A stretch of DNA of 32,719 nucleotides from JBFXAF01 sp050178915 (GTDB lineage: Bacteria > Pseudomonadota > Alphaproteobacteria > Rhizobiales > Rhizobiaceae). Within the stretch, counting starts at the first letter, position 1. Every line of letters starts with the position of its first letter. The position numbers were made by a program, and so were the translations under genes. The stretch is taken from positions 1 through 32,719 of the forward strand of contig JBFXFO010000029.1 in the NCBI GenBank assembly GCA_050178915.1, written 5' to 3'. The notes below the pieces were generated by a model. The model was not told the origin of the DNA. It did not search any database and was given only the letters and a program-made list of their open reading frames with translations. Shown one piece after another: positions 15,371-25,211 of this stretch.

Positions 15371-16309
15371 TCATGCCATGTGGCGCGGTTCCGGCACAAG
15401 CGCCAGTGCCGCGCGCATCGCCTTCGCGTCGAGCTTCGTCACCGCGTGCGGGCTTTCGATGGTCAGCAGCGCCGCTGCCATGCCTTCGCGCAGCGCCGGC
15501 GCAAGCGGCACGCCGCGCAGCATCGCAGCGACGGTTGCGCCCGCAATGGCGTCGCCGGCACCCGTCTCGTCCGCAACGTGGCGCGGTTTTGGCGGCTCGA
15601 TCGAGAAGCGGCCCTGCGCGTCGTAGCCGTTGACCGCTTCCGGTCCGGCGGTGACGACGGCCGCGCGCAGTCCTTTCGCTGCCAGCGCGGCGGCGGTCTC
15701 GACGAAGTCGGCGTCCGCCGGCAGGCCGCAGAGCACCGAGGCTTCACGCCGGTTGAGAAAGAGGCAGGAGAAGGCATCAAGCAGGCCTTCCAGCCGCACC
15801 GCCTTGGCCGGCGAGATGGCGATGCCGTAGAGCGGCTTTCCGGTCGCCGCGACTCGCGCCAGCGCTGCCGCGGGCAGGTTGGCATCGCAGAGGATGGCGT
15901 CGGCTTCGGCCGCTGCGGCGCGGAACCCCGACCGTGCGAGGATGCGCGGGAAGGCTGCGTCGTAGAGCTGCATATCGGCGAGACCGGCGATCACCTCGCC
16001 ATCCTCCTGCACCATCGCCGTGTAGCTCGCCGTGCGCCGGTCGAGGAACACGGCGGAAAGGTCGGCGATGCGCGCCTGTCGGATCGCCTCGGCCACGGCG
16101 TTGCCGGCAGCGTCCCCGCCGCGCACCGACAGCATCGATGCGCTGACGCCCCGCTGCGCCGCATTGCGCGCGGCGTTGAAACCACCGCCGCCGATTTCTT
16201 CCGACAATGTCCCGGGGTTTGACGCACCCGGCACATAGGGTCCGCGCACCTGTCCGCGCCGGTCGATATGCGCGCCGCCGACGACGAGAAGGCGAGGGCG
16301 CTTAGTCAT
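15371..16309 (-). CDS. psuK: Pseudouridine kinase (PfkB family)
   Basis: A 312-residue sugar kinase of the PfkB/ribokinase family. The glycine-rich N-terminal signature is IGGGGFNAARNAAQRG and the C-terminal ATP/anion-hole signature DETGAGDAIAG, whose last Asp is the catalytic base. Being directly upstream of psuG on the same strand identifies the substrate as pseudouridine, which it phosphorylates at the 5' position for PsuG. The ATG at 16309 was preferred to an in-frame TTG nine bases upstream. It is divergent from recA across 220 bases. Confidence 0.9.
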   Translation of the reverse strand: MTKRPRLLVVGGAHIDRRGQVRGPYVPGASNPGTLSEEIGGGGFNAARNAAQRGVSASMLSVRGGDAAGNAVAEAIRQARIADLSAVFLDRRTASYTAMVQEDGEVIAGLADMQLYDAAFPRILARSGFRAAAAEADAILCDANLPAAALARVAATGKPLYGIAISPAKAVRLEGLLDAFSCLFLNRREASVLCGLPADADFVETAAALAAKGLRAAVVTAGPEAVNGYDAQGRFSIEPPKPRHVADETGAGDAIAGATVAAMLRGVPLAPALREGMAAALLTIESPHAVTKLDAKAMRAALALVPEPRHMA

Positions 16310-16444
16310 GCGCGCCAACGCTGGCGAATCGCTTTCCCTCCGGGAACTTGCTGACGGTCTGGCTATTCGCGAAATTGCCGTGGCAAGAGAGACATAAAAG
16401 GAACATTTGCCGATTTTCCTTCATAATCAGCCCTTTACAGGCTC

Positions 16445-16473
16445 TTGCAATTTTGGAACAAAGCAGGTACAAA
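16445..16473 (+). promoter_or_regulatory. recA promoter with LexA-type box
   Basis: TTGCAA (16445-16450), a 17-base spacer and TACAAA (16468-16473) form a good sigma-70 promoter. In the spacer GAAC (16456) and GTAC (16467) are 11 bases apart, a one-mismatch copy of the LexA operator GAAC-N7-GAAC. The predicted start is near 16480, giving a leader of about 50 bases. Confidence 0.75.
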
Positions 16474-16529
16474 AATGGACATCACAACCGCCATGCGGCG
16501 CGCGATTGACGATCAAGGGGTGATGTATC

Positions 16530-17618
<1,089 letters not shown>

Positions 17619-17646
17619 TCTTCGGTTTCGAGCCGTTCGCGTTGCT

Positions 17647-17671
17647 GACCGCTGGCCAAAAGCCGGCGGTC
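17647..17671 (+). terminator. Hairpin after recA
   Basis: GACCGCTGGC (17647-17656) pairs with GCCGGCGGTC (17662-17671), ten pairs with one G-U, over a five-base loop (caaaa). It lies 29 bases after the recA stop. The following bases are only moderately pyrimidine-rich. Confidence 0.6.
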
Positions 17672-17730
17672 TTCGCCTTCCAGGCCCGGAGGGTGGTGGA
17701 CTAAAAGCGGGACGGGTGGTCTGCGCGGCG

Positions 17731-18813
17731 CTAGACCATGACCGCCTGCATGCGCTGCAACTCGTCGATATGCGCGCGCGCGCAATCGTAGCCCATGCGG
17801 ATCGCCTCGTCGGCGCGATGGAACTCGGAGAGGCCGATATGGCCGAGCTTGGGCTGTAGCGCGAGGTCGGGCGGATCGCCTGCGAGCCGCGCGCGGGAAA
17901 TCCGGTCCTGGATGATGTTGAACGCCTCAACCATCACGCCGGTGATGCCCAGTCGCTTTTCACGGACATCCGCGGTCGACACCGGCTGCTGGTCGTGGAT
18001 GCTGCCTGCGTTGTGCCGGATGATGGCGGCGCGGCCGTAGAGGTCGTAATGCAGGTTTACCGCCACGACGAGCGGCTGCTCGTAGGCGCGGCAGACGGAC
18101 ACCGGCACGGGGTTGACCAGCGCGCCGTCCACAAGCGTGCGTTTGTTGGCGACCACCGGCTCGAACACGCCCGGAAGCGCGTACGAAGCGCGCATGGCGG
18201 TGATCAGCGATCCGCTCGACAGCCAGATTTCATGGCCCGTGCGGATTTCGGTCGCAACGCAGACGAACGGCTTTGGCAGCTCCTCGAAGGTCAGCCCGGC
18301 CATGTGCTCCTGCATGCGTGCGTCGAGCTTCATGCCACCAAACAGGCCGGAGCCCCCGAGATGCAGGTCGAGCAGGCCGAAAATCCGGCGACGCGTCAGG
18401 CTGCGCGCGAACTCTTCGAGTTCGTCGAGCTTGCCCGCGAGATAGCAACCGCCGACCAGCGCGCCGATCGAGGTGCCGGCGATCATGTTGATGTTGATGC
18501 CGGCTTCATCCAGCGCACGGATGACGCCGATATGCGCCCACCCGCGTGCGGCGCCGCCACCGAGCGCCAGCGCGATGCCGCCTTGTCTGTGCTCGGGCTC
18601 GATGCGTGCGCCGGGCGGCTCGGTAAGACCTTGCGGGCCGGCGACGTCGGCTGCGGTCGCAGCGGTCGTCGCAGCCGCGACCGGTGCCGCACTGACAGCA
18701 GGTTCGGCGGTTGGTTGAACGGATTGGGTGGAAACGGCTGCTACCGCCGGTTCAACCGGAAAGTCGACCTGCTTGATGCCGGACTTTCCCCGCATGGACG
18801 CCCATTCGAGCAT
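17731..18813 (-). CDS. Patatin-like phospholipase (RssA type)
   Basis: A 360-residue serine lipase/acyl hydrolase. The catalytic dyad is visible: Ser115 in GTSIG (113-117) and Asp229 in DGA. The oxyanion-hole motif GGGAARG is at 85-91. The N-terminal 60-70 residues form an Ala/Pro/Thr/Val-rich linker with no signal peptide, not part of the catalytic domain. It probably acts on membrane lipids at the cytoplasmic side. The start ATG 18813 has AGGGAG upstream; the longer frame has none. It lies 123 bases after hisI on the same strand and converges on recA. Confidence 0.9.
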   Translation of the reverse strand: MLEWASMRGKSGIKQVDFPVEPAVAAVSTQSVQPTAEPAVSAAPVAAATTAATAADVAGPQGLTEPPGARIEPEHRQGGIALALGGGAARGWAHIGVIRALDEAGININMIAGTSIGALVGGCYLAGKLDELEEFARSLTRRRIFGLLDLHLGGSGLFGGMKLDARMQEHMAGLTFEELPKPFVCVATEIRTGHEIWLSSGSLITAMRASYALPGVFEPVVANKRTLVDGALVNPVPVSVCRAYEQPLVVAVNLHYDLYGRAAIIRHNAGSIHDQQPVSTADVREKRLGITGVMVEAFNIIQDRISRARLAGDPPDLALQPKLGHIGLSEFHRADEAIRMGYDCARAHIDELQRMQAVMV

Positions 18814-18936
18814 CGCACACTCCCTTGTCTCCCGCGTTCGAACGTAGGGGAAGCACCCTAGCGAAGCGTGAATTGAAATGCCGATTTTGGCAGAGAGGGT
18901 TAACACCCCGTCACGAAGCAGCAACTGCCGAATCGG

Positions 18937-19356
18937 CTAAGGGGTTCCGTCTGGACCAAGCAACGCCCGCTCGTCGGCCACGCGGACCGTGCGGTAGAAG
19001 CACGTTTCGCGCCCGGTGTGGCAGCTGGCGCCGTCACCGGCGACGTGCACCTTCAGCCAGACCGCATCCTGGTCGCAGTCGGTGCGCATCTCCTCGACCG
19101 TCTGGAGGTTGCCGGACGTCTCGCCCTTCTTCCAGAGCGCATTGCGCGAGCGCGACCAGTAGTGCGCGATCCCGGTTTCGAGTGTGAGCGCCAGCGCTTG
19201 CGCGTTCATGTGCGCCACCATCAGCAGCATGCCGCTGCCGGCGTCGGTGACGACAGCCGTCACCAGCCCTGCCGCGTCGAAACGCGGCGTGAAGGCACGA
19301 CCTTCCTCTAGGGTGTGCTTGTCGGTTGCGGCGGGGGGGAAGGTCAGCGCCGGCAT
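18937..19356 (-). CDS. hisI: Phosphoribosyl-AMP cyclohydrolase
   Basis: A 139-residue enzyme for the third step of histidine synthesis, opening the purine ring of phosphoribosyl-AMP. Motifs seen are MVAHMNAQALALTLETG, HYWSRSRNALWKKGETSGN, the metal-binding DCDQDAVW, and SCHTGRETCFYR with the conserved cysteines. It is a stand-alone HisI without the HisE domain, as usual in alphaproteobacteria. It starts 22 bases after the folE stop and should share its transcript. Confidence 0.95.
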   Translation of the reverse strand: MPALTFPPAATDKHTLEEGRAFTPRFDAAGLVTAVVTDAGSGMLLMVAHMNAQALALTLETGIAHYWSRSRNALWKKGETSGNLQTVEEMRTDCDQDAVWLKVHVAGDGASCHTGRETCFYRTVRVADERALLGPDGTP

Positions 19357-19378
19357 GCAACAGGCCCCGTAGCGGACG

Positions 19379-20017
19379 TCATGCGCCGTGGCCGCCGCGC
19401 ACCATGGTGACGAAGCGCACCTGCTCCTCCGGATGGTCGCGGAAGGCGCCGGTGAAGGTCGAGGTCATCGTCGTCGAGCCCTGCTTGCGGATACCGCGCA
19501 TGGCCATGCACATGTGCTCGGCCTCGATCATCACCGCGACGCCACGCGGGTTGAGCACGTCCTGGATGACCGCCGCGATCTGCGCCGTCATCGCCTCCTG
19601 CGTCTGCAGGCGGTGGGCGAAGATGTCGACGACGCGCGCGATCTTCGACAGGCCGACCACCTTGCCGTCTGGCAGGTAGGCGACATGCGCCTTGCCGATG
19701 ATCGGCACCATGTGGTGTTCGCAATGCGAGTGGAACTGGATGTCCTTCACCAGCACCAGGTCGTCGTAGCCGGCCACCTCTTCGAAGGTGCGGCCGAGTT
19801 CGTCCGCCGGGCACATGTCGTAGCCGGAAAACATCTCGCGGTAGGCCTTCATCACGCGGCGCGGCGTGTCGAGCAGGCCCTCGCGGTCCGGGTTGTCGCC
19901 GGTCCAGCGCAGCAGCGTGCGCACCGCAGCCTCGACCTCGGCCTCGGAAGGTCGGTCGGTTACGGGCTTGTCCATGTAGTCGGAGCGGGCAAGGGGCTTC
20001 TTTGCAACGGCGTCCAT
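19379..20017 (-). CDS. folE: GTP cyclohydrolase I
   Basis: A 212-residue enzyme that turns GTP into 7,8-dihydroneopterin triphosphate, the first step of folate synthesis. The zinc ligands are in HSHCEHHMVP and in the later HMCMAMRGI; SKIARVVDIFAHRLQTQE and the C-terminal FVTMVRGG are family motifs. This is the classic zinc-dependent type. It leads a unit with hisI and perhaps the patatin gene, and is divergent from the Fe-S scaffold gene by 219 bases. Confidence 0.97.
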   Translation of the reverse strand: MDAVAKKPLARSDYMDKPVTDRPSEAEVEAAVRTLLRWTGDNPDREGLLDTPRRVMKAYREMFSGYDMCPADELGRTFEEVAGYDDLVLVKDIQFHSHCEHHMVPIIGKAHVAYLPDGKVVGLSKIARVVDIFAHRLQTQEAMTAQIAAVIQDVLNPRGVAVMIEAEHMCMAMRGIRKQGSTTMTSTFTGAFRDHPEEQVRFVTMVRGGHGA

Positions 20018-20133
20018 CGAAGGCGTCTCCCGTAGTCCCCCTCTCGGGAGGGACGAGTTGAACGGATCACTGCCTGTGTGGGGACCGCACGGCCCTGAAA
20101 GCAGCAGGCTTCTGCCGGTTCACGCTGGGTTGC

Positions 20134-20163
20134 TTGCGGGTGCCGGAAGCCTGCCACTATATA
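20134..20163 (+). promoter_or_regulatory. Likely promoter of the Fe-S scaffold gene
   Basis: TTGCGG (20134-20139), an 18-base spacer and TATATA (20158-20163) form a sigma-70-like promoter 74 bases before the ATG. The AT-rich -10 stands out in GC-rich DNA. Confidence 0.5.
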
Positions 20164-20236
20164 AGTCCTGCCCGTCCGAAGGAAAGGCATTGACGCGCTA
20201 CACATCGTCCACCGTTCGGGCACGAAACGAAAAAGC

Positions 20237-20683
20237 ATGATCGACGACGTCTACAACGCGAAAATTCTTGGCTTTGCCGGCAACATCGGGCGCATCGGCA
20301 AGCTCGCCGATGCCGACGCGTCGGCGGTCGCGCATTCCAAGCTCTGCGGATCGACCGTCACCGTCTATCTCAAGATGGAGGGCGAGACCGTCAGCGACTT
20401 CGCCCATGAGGTGAAGGCGTGCGCGCTGGGGCAGGCGTCGTCCTCGGTCATGGCCAGCCACGTGGTCGGCAGCACTGCGGCGGAACTGCGGGCGGTGCAG
20501 GAGACGATGCGGCGCATGCTGAAGGAAAACGGCGAGCCGCCGGCAGGACGGTTCGCGGATCTCAGATATCTGGAGCCGGTGCGCGACTACAAGGCGCGCC
20601 ACGCCTCCACCATGCTGACCTTCGATGCCGTGGTGGATGCCATCGGTCAGATCGAGCGCAAGCGCGCCGGCCACGCCGCCTGA
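20237..20683 (+). CDS. Iron-sulfur cluster assembly scaffold protein (SufU/IscU/NifU-N family)
   Basis: A 148-residue protein of the NifU N-terminal fold that carries nascent Fe-S clusters or zinc. Conserved cysteines are in HSKLCGSTVTVYLK and EVKACALGQASSSV; the third canonical ligand position, usually another Cys, is not seen as a full three-Cys set, so the cluster-binding ability is uncertain. The gene stands at the head of a plus-strand run (SDR, yidD, thrS), the standard place in Rhizobiales for this protein, near yidD. Confidence 0.85.
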   Translation: MIDDVYNAKILGFAGNIGRIGKLADADASAVAHSKLCGSTVTVYLKMEGETVSDFAHEVKACALGQASSSVMASHVVGSTAAELRAVQETMRRMLKENGEPPAGRFADLRYLEPVRDYKARHASTMLTFDAVVDAIGQIERKRAGHAA

Positions 20684-20776
20684 GTATCAACTCCCGCTCC
20701 GTTCCTCTGCGTCAGGCGGCATGGACCGGCATGGCCGGTCGTGCCAGAACGGCAGCCAAAGGCGGGAGGGAGAGCT

Positions 20777-21562
20777 ATGGACTTCAAGGATCGCACGATC
20801 GTCGTCACCGGTGCCGGCGGGCTTATCGGCCGCGCCACGGTTGCCGTGCTGTTGCGCTCCGGCGCCAAGGTCCTGATGGTCGAGCGCACGCGCAAGAAGC
20901 TCGACGAGGCTCTGGCCGAGATCGGTGACAATGCGGGCGCGGTGCAGACCCTCGTCGCCGACTGCTCGAAATCGGTTGAAGTGCAGGCCTATGTCGCCCG
21001 GGCACTCGAATGGACCGGCCGTATCGACGGCTTCTTCAACAATGCCGGCATCGAGGGCAAGATCGCGCCGATCTCGGAGTACGACGAGTCCGAATGGGAC
21101 CGTGTCATCGCCGTCAATCTGACCGGCGTCTTTCTCGGCCTGCGGTACGTTCTGCCGGTCATGATCCGGCAGGGTAGCGGCGCCATCGTCAACACCGGGT
21201 CGATCGCCAGCGAGCGCGGCCTGCCATTGACGCCTGCCTACAACGCCACAAAACATGGCGTTGTCGGCCTGACCCGCACCGCGGCGGCGGAGAACGGGGG
21301 GCACGGCATCCGCGTCAACTGTGTGCTGCCGGGCATGATCGACACGCCGATGCTGCGCCGGATCATGGGTTCGCTGTTCGCCGGCGACGTCGATGCAGGA
21401 CTCAAATTTGCCGGGTCTGCGGTGCCGGCCGGGCGCGTCGGCACGCCCGAGGATATTGCCGAGGTGGTCGCCTTCCTGCTCTCCGACAAGGCCGCCTTCG
21501 TCAACGGCGCCTCGTGGGAGGCCGATGGCGGCGCGCTTGCCACCATGGGCAATGGCGGCTGA
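20777..21562 (+). CDS. SDR-family oxidoreductase
   Basis: A 261-residue NAD(P)-dependent short-chain dehydrogenase. The cofactor motif TGAGGLIG is at 11-18, NNAG at 88-91, and the catalytic Ser142, Tyr155 and Lys159 (YNATK) are present. The C-terminal half keeps PGMIDTPM and NGASWEADGG, typical of the classical subfamily. The substrate is unknown. ATG 20777 follows GGGAGGGAGAG. It lies between the Fe-S scaffold gene and yidD, which are usually adjacent in related genomes, so it may be a later insertion. Confidence 0.9.
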   Translation: MDFKDRTIVVTGAGGLIGRATVAVLLRSGAKVLMVERTRKKLDEALAEIGDNAGAVQTLVADCSKSVEVQAYVARALEWTGRIDGFFNNAGIEGKIAPISEYDESEWDRVIAVNLTGVFLGLRYVLPVMIRQGSGAIVNTGSIASERGLPLTPAYNATKHGVVGLTRTAAAENGGHGIRVNCVLPGMIDTPMLRRIMGSLFAGDVDAGLKFAGSAVPAGRVGTPEDIAEVVAFLLSDKAAFVNGASWEADGGALATMGNGG

Positions 21563-21639
21563 CGGCGCGAAGCCAGGGTTGCGAAACCGTCGCGCCATCG
21601 ACATCTATTGCGCATGCACGTCGCTGTTCTGAGCCGGCC

Positions 21640-22002
21640 TTGAGCCACCACCATCCGCACCAGCCGCGCGCGGCATCGCGCTCGCGAAACTGGCAGGGGC
21701 CGTGGCGCAGGACGCCTGGCCGCCTGCTCGGCACCGCTTTTGTGCGGCTCTACCAGCTGACCCTTTCCGGCTTCATCGGCAATTCGTGCCGCCACGCGCC
21801 GACCTGCTCGGAATATGCCTACGAGGCGATCGCACGGCACGGACTGTGGCCCGGCGGCTGGATGGGCCTCTTCCGTTTCATGCGCTGCGGGCCCTGGGGC
21901 ACGCATGGCTTCGACCCCGTACCGGCAATGCTGGAGCCGCGCTACGTGTGGTTCCTGCCTTGGCGGTACTGGGGCGTGAGCAAGGCCGGCCGAAGCTCCT
22001 GA
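21640..22002 (+). CDS. yidD: Membrane protein insertion efficiency factor YidD
   Basis: A small protein of about 120 residues that helps YidC insert membrane proteins at the inner face of the cytoplasmic membrane. The family core is very clear: RLYQLTLSGFIGNSCRHAPT, then CSEYAYEAIARHG and GLFRFMRCGPWGTHGFDPVP, with the conserved Cys residues. The start is uncertain: the frame is open well upstream, and TTG 21640 was chosen because it gives a His/Arg-rich N-terminus of normal length; no strong ribosome binding site is seen. It precedes thrS by 105 bases. Confidence 0.85.
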   Translation: MSHHHPHQPRAASRSRNWQGPWRRTPGRLLGTAFVRLYQLTLSGFIGNSCRHAPTCSEYAYEAIARHGLWPGGWMGLFRFMRCGPWGTHGFDPVPAMLEPRYVWFLPWRYWGVSKAGRSS

Positions 22003-22107
22003 AGCCTTTACGTCGCCGGCAACGCACACTAGAAGACCGCTCGCTGCCGGACGCATCCGGCCCAATCACCACCCGCGTTCGTTTGCGGGACTGGATAGGA
22101 GCAAGAC

Positions 22108-24081
22108 ATGTCCGAGATCTCCCTCACATTCCCCGATGGTTCCGTCCGCGCCTACGACGCGGCGATGACCGGCGCTGCGCTGGCGGAATCCATCTCCAAG
22201 TCGCTTGCCAAGAAGGCCGTCGCCTATGCGCTGGACGGCGCCGTGCGCGACCTCTCCGATCCGATCGGTCGTTCCGGCAAGGTCGAGATCGTCACGCGCG
22301 ACGACCCGCGCGCGCTGGAACTGATCCGCCATGACACCGCGCACGTGCTGGCCGAGGCGGTGCAGGAACTCTGGCCGGGCACGCAGGTCACCATCGGCCC
22401 GGTGATCGAGAACGGCTTCTATTACGACTTTGCGCGCAACGAGCCGTTCACGCCCGACGATTTCCCCGTCATCGAAAAGAAGATGAAGGAGATCATCGGC
22501 CGCAACAAACCCTTCACCAAGGAGGTCTGGTCGCGCGAGAAGACGAAGCAGTTCTTCAGCGACAGGGGTGAGAGCTACAAAGTCCAGCTTGTCGACGCGA
22601 TCCCGGCGGACCAGGAGATCAAGCTTTACGCGCAGGGCGACTGGAAAGACCTCTGCCGCGGCCCGCACATGGCCTCGACGGGCCAGATCGGCAGCGCCTT
22701 CAAGCTGATGAAGGTGGCCGGCGCCTACTGGCGCGGCGATTCCAACAATCCGATGCTGACGCGCATCTACGGCACTGCCTGGGCGACGCAGGAGCAGCTC
22801 GACGGCTATATCCACATGCTGGAGGAGGCCGAGAAGCGCGACCATCGCCGGCTCGGTCGCGAGATGGACCTGTTCCATTTCCAGGAGGAGGGCCCCGGCG
22901 TCGTCTTCTGGCACGCCAAGGGCTGGAAGATGTTCCAGAACCTCGTCTCCTACATGCGGCGCCGCCTTGACCAGCTTGGCTATCAGGAGGTCAATGCTCC
23001 GCAGGTGCTCGACAAGAGCCTGTGGGAGACGTCCGGCCATTGGGGCTGGTATCGCGACAACATGTTCAAGGTGACGGTCGCGGGCGACGATACCGACGAT
23101 GACCGCGTGTTCGCGCTGAAGCCGATGAACTGCCCGGGCCATGTGCAGATCTTCAAGCACGGACTGAAGTCCTACCGCGATCTGCCTATAAAGCTTGCAG
23201 AATTTGGCAATGTGCACCGCTACGAGCCATCCGGCGCCCTGCATGGCCTCATGCGCGTTCGCGGTTTCACGCAGGACGACGCGCACATCTTCTGCACCGA
23301 GGACCAGCTGGCCGAGGAATGCCTGAAGATCAACGACCTGATTCTGTCGACCTATGCCGATTTCGGCTTCGACGGCATCAGCGTGAAGCTGTCGACTCGG
23401 CCCGAGAAACGCGTCGGTTCTGACGAGGCCTGGGATCACGCCGAGCGGATCATGCACGGCGTGCTGGAGACGATCGCGCGGCAGTCGGGTGGCAAGATCA
23501 AGACCTCGATCAATCCCGGCGAGGGCGCTTTCTACGGACCGAAGTTCGAATATGTCCTGAAGGATGCCATCGGCCGCGAATGGCAGTGCGGCACCACGCA
23601 GGTCGATTTCAACCTGCCTGAACGGTTCGGCGCCTTCTACATCGACCGGGATTCCGAAAAGAAGCAGCCGGTGATGATCCATCGCGCCATCTGCGGCTCG
23701 ATGGAGCGCTACCTCGGCATCCTCATCGAGAACTATGCCGGCCACGTACCGCTCTGGTTCGCGCCGCTGCAGGTGGTGGTGGCAACCATCACCTCCGAAG
23801 CCGACGAATATGCCGCGTCGGTCGTGGCGCGGCTGAAGGACGCGGGCGTGCTGGCCGAGGCCGATCTTCGCAATGAGAAGATCAACTACAAGGTGCGCGA
23901 GCACTCGCTGGCCAAGGTTCCGGTGATCATGGTGTGCGGCAAGCGTGAGGCTGAGGAAGGCACGGTGAACATCCGCCGGCTCGGCTCGCAGAACCAGGAG
24001 TCGATGTCGCTGGAGGCGGCGATGAGCATGCTGCATGCCGAGATCATGCCGCCCGACATTCGCCGCAGAAAGGCGCTGTAG
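22108..24081 (+). CDS. thrS: Threonyl-tRNA synthetase
   Basis: A 657-residue class II synthetase that charges tRNA-Thr. In order: the TGS domain (1-62), the editing domain (about 65-240, with HDTAHVLAEAVQ and a later GPHMASTGQIGS), the catalytic core (about 250-545) and the anticodon-binding domain (about 550-650). The zinc ligands that recognise threonine are Cys342 (MNCPGH), His393 and His525. AGGAG stands before ATG 22108. No T-box or other leader control was recognised. A hairpin with a T-rich tail follows the stop. Confidence 0.99.
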   Translation: MSEISLTFPDGSVRAYDAAMTGAALAESISKSLAKKAVAYALDGAVRDLSDPIGRSGKVEIVTRDDPRALELIRHDTAHVLAEAVQELWPGTQVTIGPVIENGFYYDFARNEPFTPDDFPVIEKKMKEIIGRNKPFTKEVWSREKTKQFFSDRGESYKVQLVDAIPADQEIKLYAQGDWKDLCRGPHMASTGQIGSAFKLMKVAGAYWRGDSNNPMLTRIYGTAWATQEQLDGYIHMLEEAEKRDHRRLGREMDLFHFQEEGPGVVFWHAKGWKMFQNLVSYMRRRLDQLGYQEVNAPQVLDKSLWETSGHWGWYRDNMFKVTVAGDDTDDDRVFALKPMNCPGHVQIFKHGLKSYRDLPIKLAEFGNVHRYEPSGALHGLMRVRGFTQDDAHIFCTEDQLAEECLKINDLILSTYADFGFDGISVKLSTRPEKRVGSDEAWDHAERIMHGVLETIARQSGGKIKTSINPGEGAFYGPKFEYVLKDAIGREWQCGTTQVDFNLPERFGAFYIDRDSEKKQPVMIHRAICGSMERYLGILIENYAGHVPLWFAPLQVVVATITSEADEYAASVVARLKDAGVLAEADLRNEKINYKVREHSLAKVPVIMVCGKREAEEGTVNIRRLGSQNQESMSLEAAMSMLHAEIMPPDIRRRKAL

Positions 24082-24094
24082 TCGGCTAAACGGA

Positions 24095-24118
24095 AAGGAC
24101 GGGAGCCTTCCCGTCCTT
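24095..24118 (+). terminator. Terminator after thrS
   Basis: AAGGACGGGA (24095-24104) and TCCCGTCCTT (24109-24118) form a perfect ten-base stem with a four-base loop (gcct), followed by a mixed T-rich stretch (cacatctttgt). It starts 14 bases after the thrS stop. Confidence 0.75.
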
Positions 24119-24269
24119 CACATCTTTGTCACGAAACCGGTGCACGCCCATTTGCATTAGCGTCACCAATCGTGCGCAGCCTCATGCTGGTGCCTGAGGT
24201 CGAGGACGGGAGCATGTCCGCCTTCGCTGAAGGCGGAGATGGTCCGGATCGCAACGGGAAATCGCAGCG

Positions 24270-25196
24270 ATGCCATTTGGGCTTGGCAATTCTCAACGTC
24301 TCTTTCCTGAACTGTCATATGCGAATCCGAACCAGCCACGGCTGAAGCGCTGGTTCATCCGCTCCGTCGAGGGGCTCTCGGGACGCGAGCGATACGCGCG
24401 CATCTACGATGTCTGGCGCAACCGCGTCGTGCCGAGCGGGGACCGCGTTTTCGGCCGCATGCTGGAACTGATCAATGTCGAGGTGCGCAGCCGCGACCAG
24501 TGGCCGCCACGCGACCTTCCAGATGGTCCGCTGGTAATTGTCGCCAACCATCCGTTCGGCATCGGCGACGGCGTCGCCGTGCTTTCGCTGGCGGAGCAAC
24601 TGGGGCGGCCCTTCCGCGTCATGATCAATGCCGAGCTGTTGAAGATCAAGGAGATGGAGCCGTACTCGCTCTCGGTCGACTTCAGCGACACCAAGGAAGC
24701 GCTGCGCAACAACATGTCGGTCCGCCACGAGGCTCTGCGCCTGCTCAAGCAGGGCGTCACGATCGTGGTGTTTCCCGGGGGCGGCGTCGCCACTGCGCCC
24801 AAGGGTTTTGGCCGCGCGAGGGATCTGCCGTGGAAGATCTTCCCGGCCAAGCTCATCCAGGAAGCCCGCGCGACGGTCATCCCGATGTTCTTCTCAGGTC
24901 AGAACGGCCGGCTGTTCCACATCGTCAGCGGAGCGATGGGTCTGGCCGAGCGCGACAGCAGGCTCGCCAGGTTCGTCGGCGGCGTTTCCCTGACGCTTCG
25001 CACGTCGCTGCTCATTCGTGAGTTCGCCCGGCTCTCCGGCAAGTCGATCGAGGTGCGCATCGGCAAGGCGATCCCGCCGCAGCAGATGGAGCACCTGCGC
25101 GACCGCAAGGCGCTGCTCTCGTTCCTCTACGAAAAGGTCTTCGGCCTCGCTGACAGCCTGACCGGCGTTCGCCGGCCGGAACGAATGGCTGCCTGA
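24270..25196 (+). CDS. PlsC-like lysophospholipid/ornithine-lipid acyltransferase
   Basis: A 308-residue acyltransferase of the glycerophosphate-acyltransferase (PlsC) superfamily. The acceptor motif NHPFGIGDG places His94 and Asp100 as HX5D, a variant of the usual HX4D also known in the OlsA/putative-hemolysin branch. A later motif, VVFPGGGVAT (about 165-175), binds the phosphate of the acyl acceptor. It has no signal peptide. It may make phosphatidic acid or ornithine lipids at the inner membrane. GGGAA lies 12 bases before the ATG at 24270. No operon partner is visible. Confidence 0.85.
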   Translation: MPFGLGNSQRLFPELSYANPNQPRLKRWFIRSVEGLSGRERYARIYDVWRNRVVPSGDRVFGRMLELINVEVRSRDQWPPRDLPDGPLVIVANHPFGIGDGVAVLSLAEQLGRPFRVMINAELLKIKEMEPYSLSVDFSDTKEALRNNMSVRHEALRLLKQGVTIVVFPGGGVATAPKGFGRARDLPWKIFPAKLIQEARATVIPMFFSGQNGRLFHIVSGAMGLAERDSRLARFVGGVSLTLRTSLLIREFARLSGKSIEVRIGKAIPPQQMEHLRDRKALLSFLYEKVFGLADSLTGVRRPERMAA

Positions 25197-25211
25197 AAGC
25201 CTGGAATACGA

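Noticed and set aside
22066..24036. 656-codon minus-strand frame opposite thrS
   Set aside because: Shadow of thrS, without a recognisable domain.
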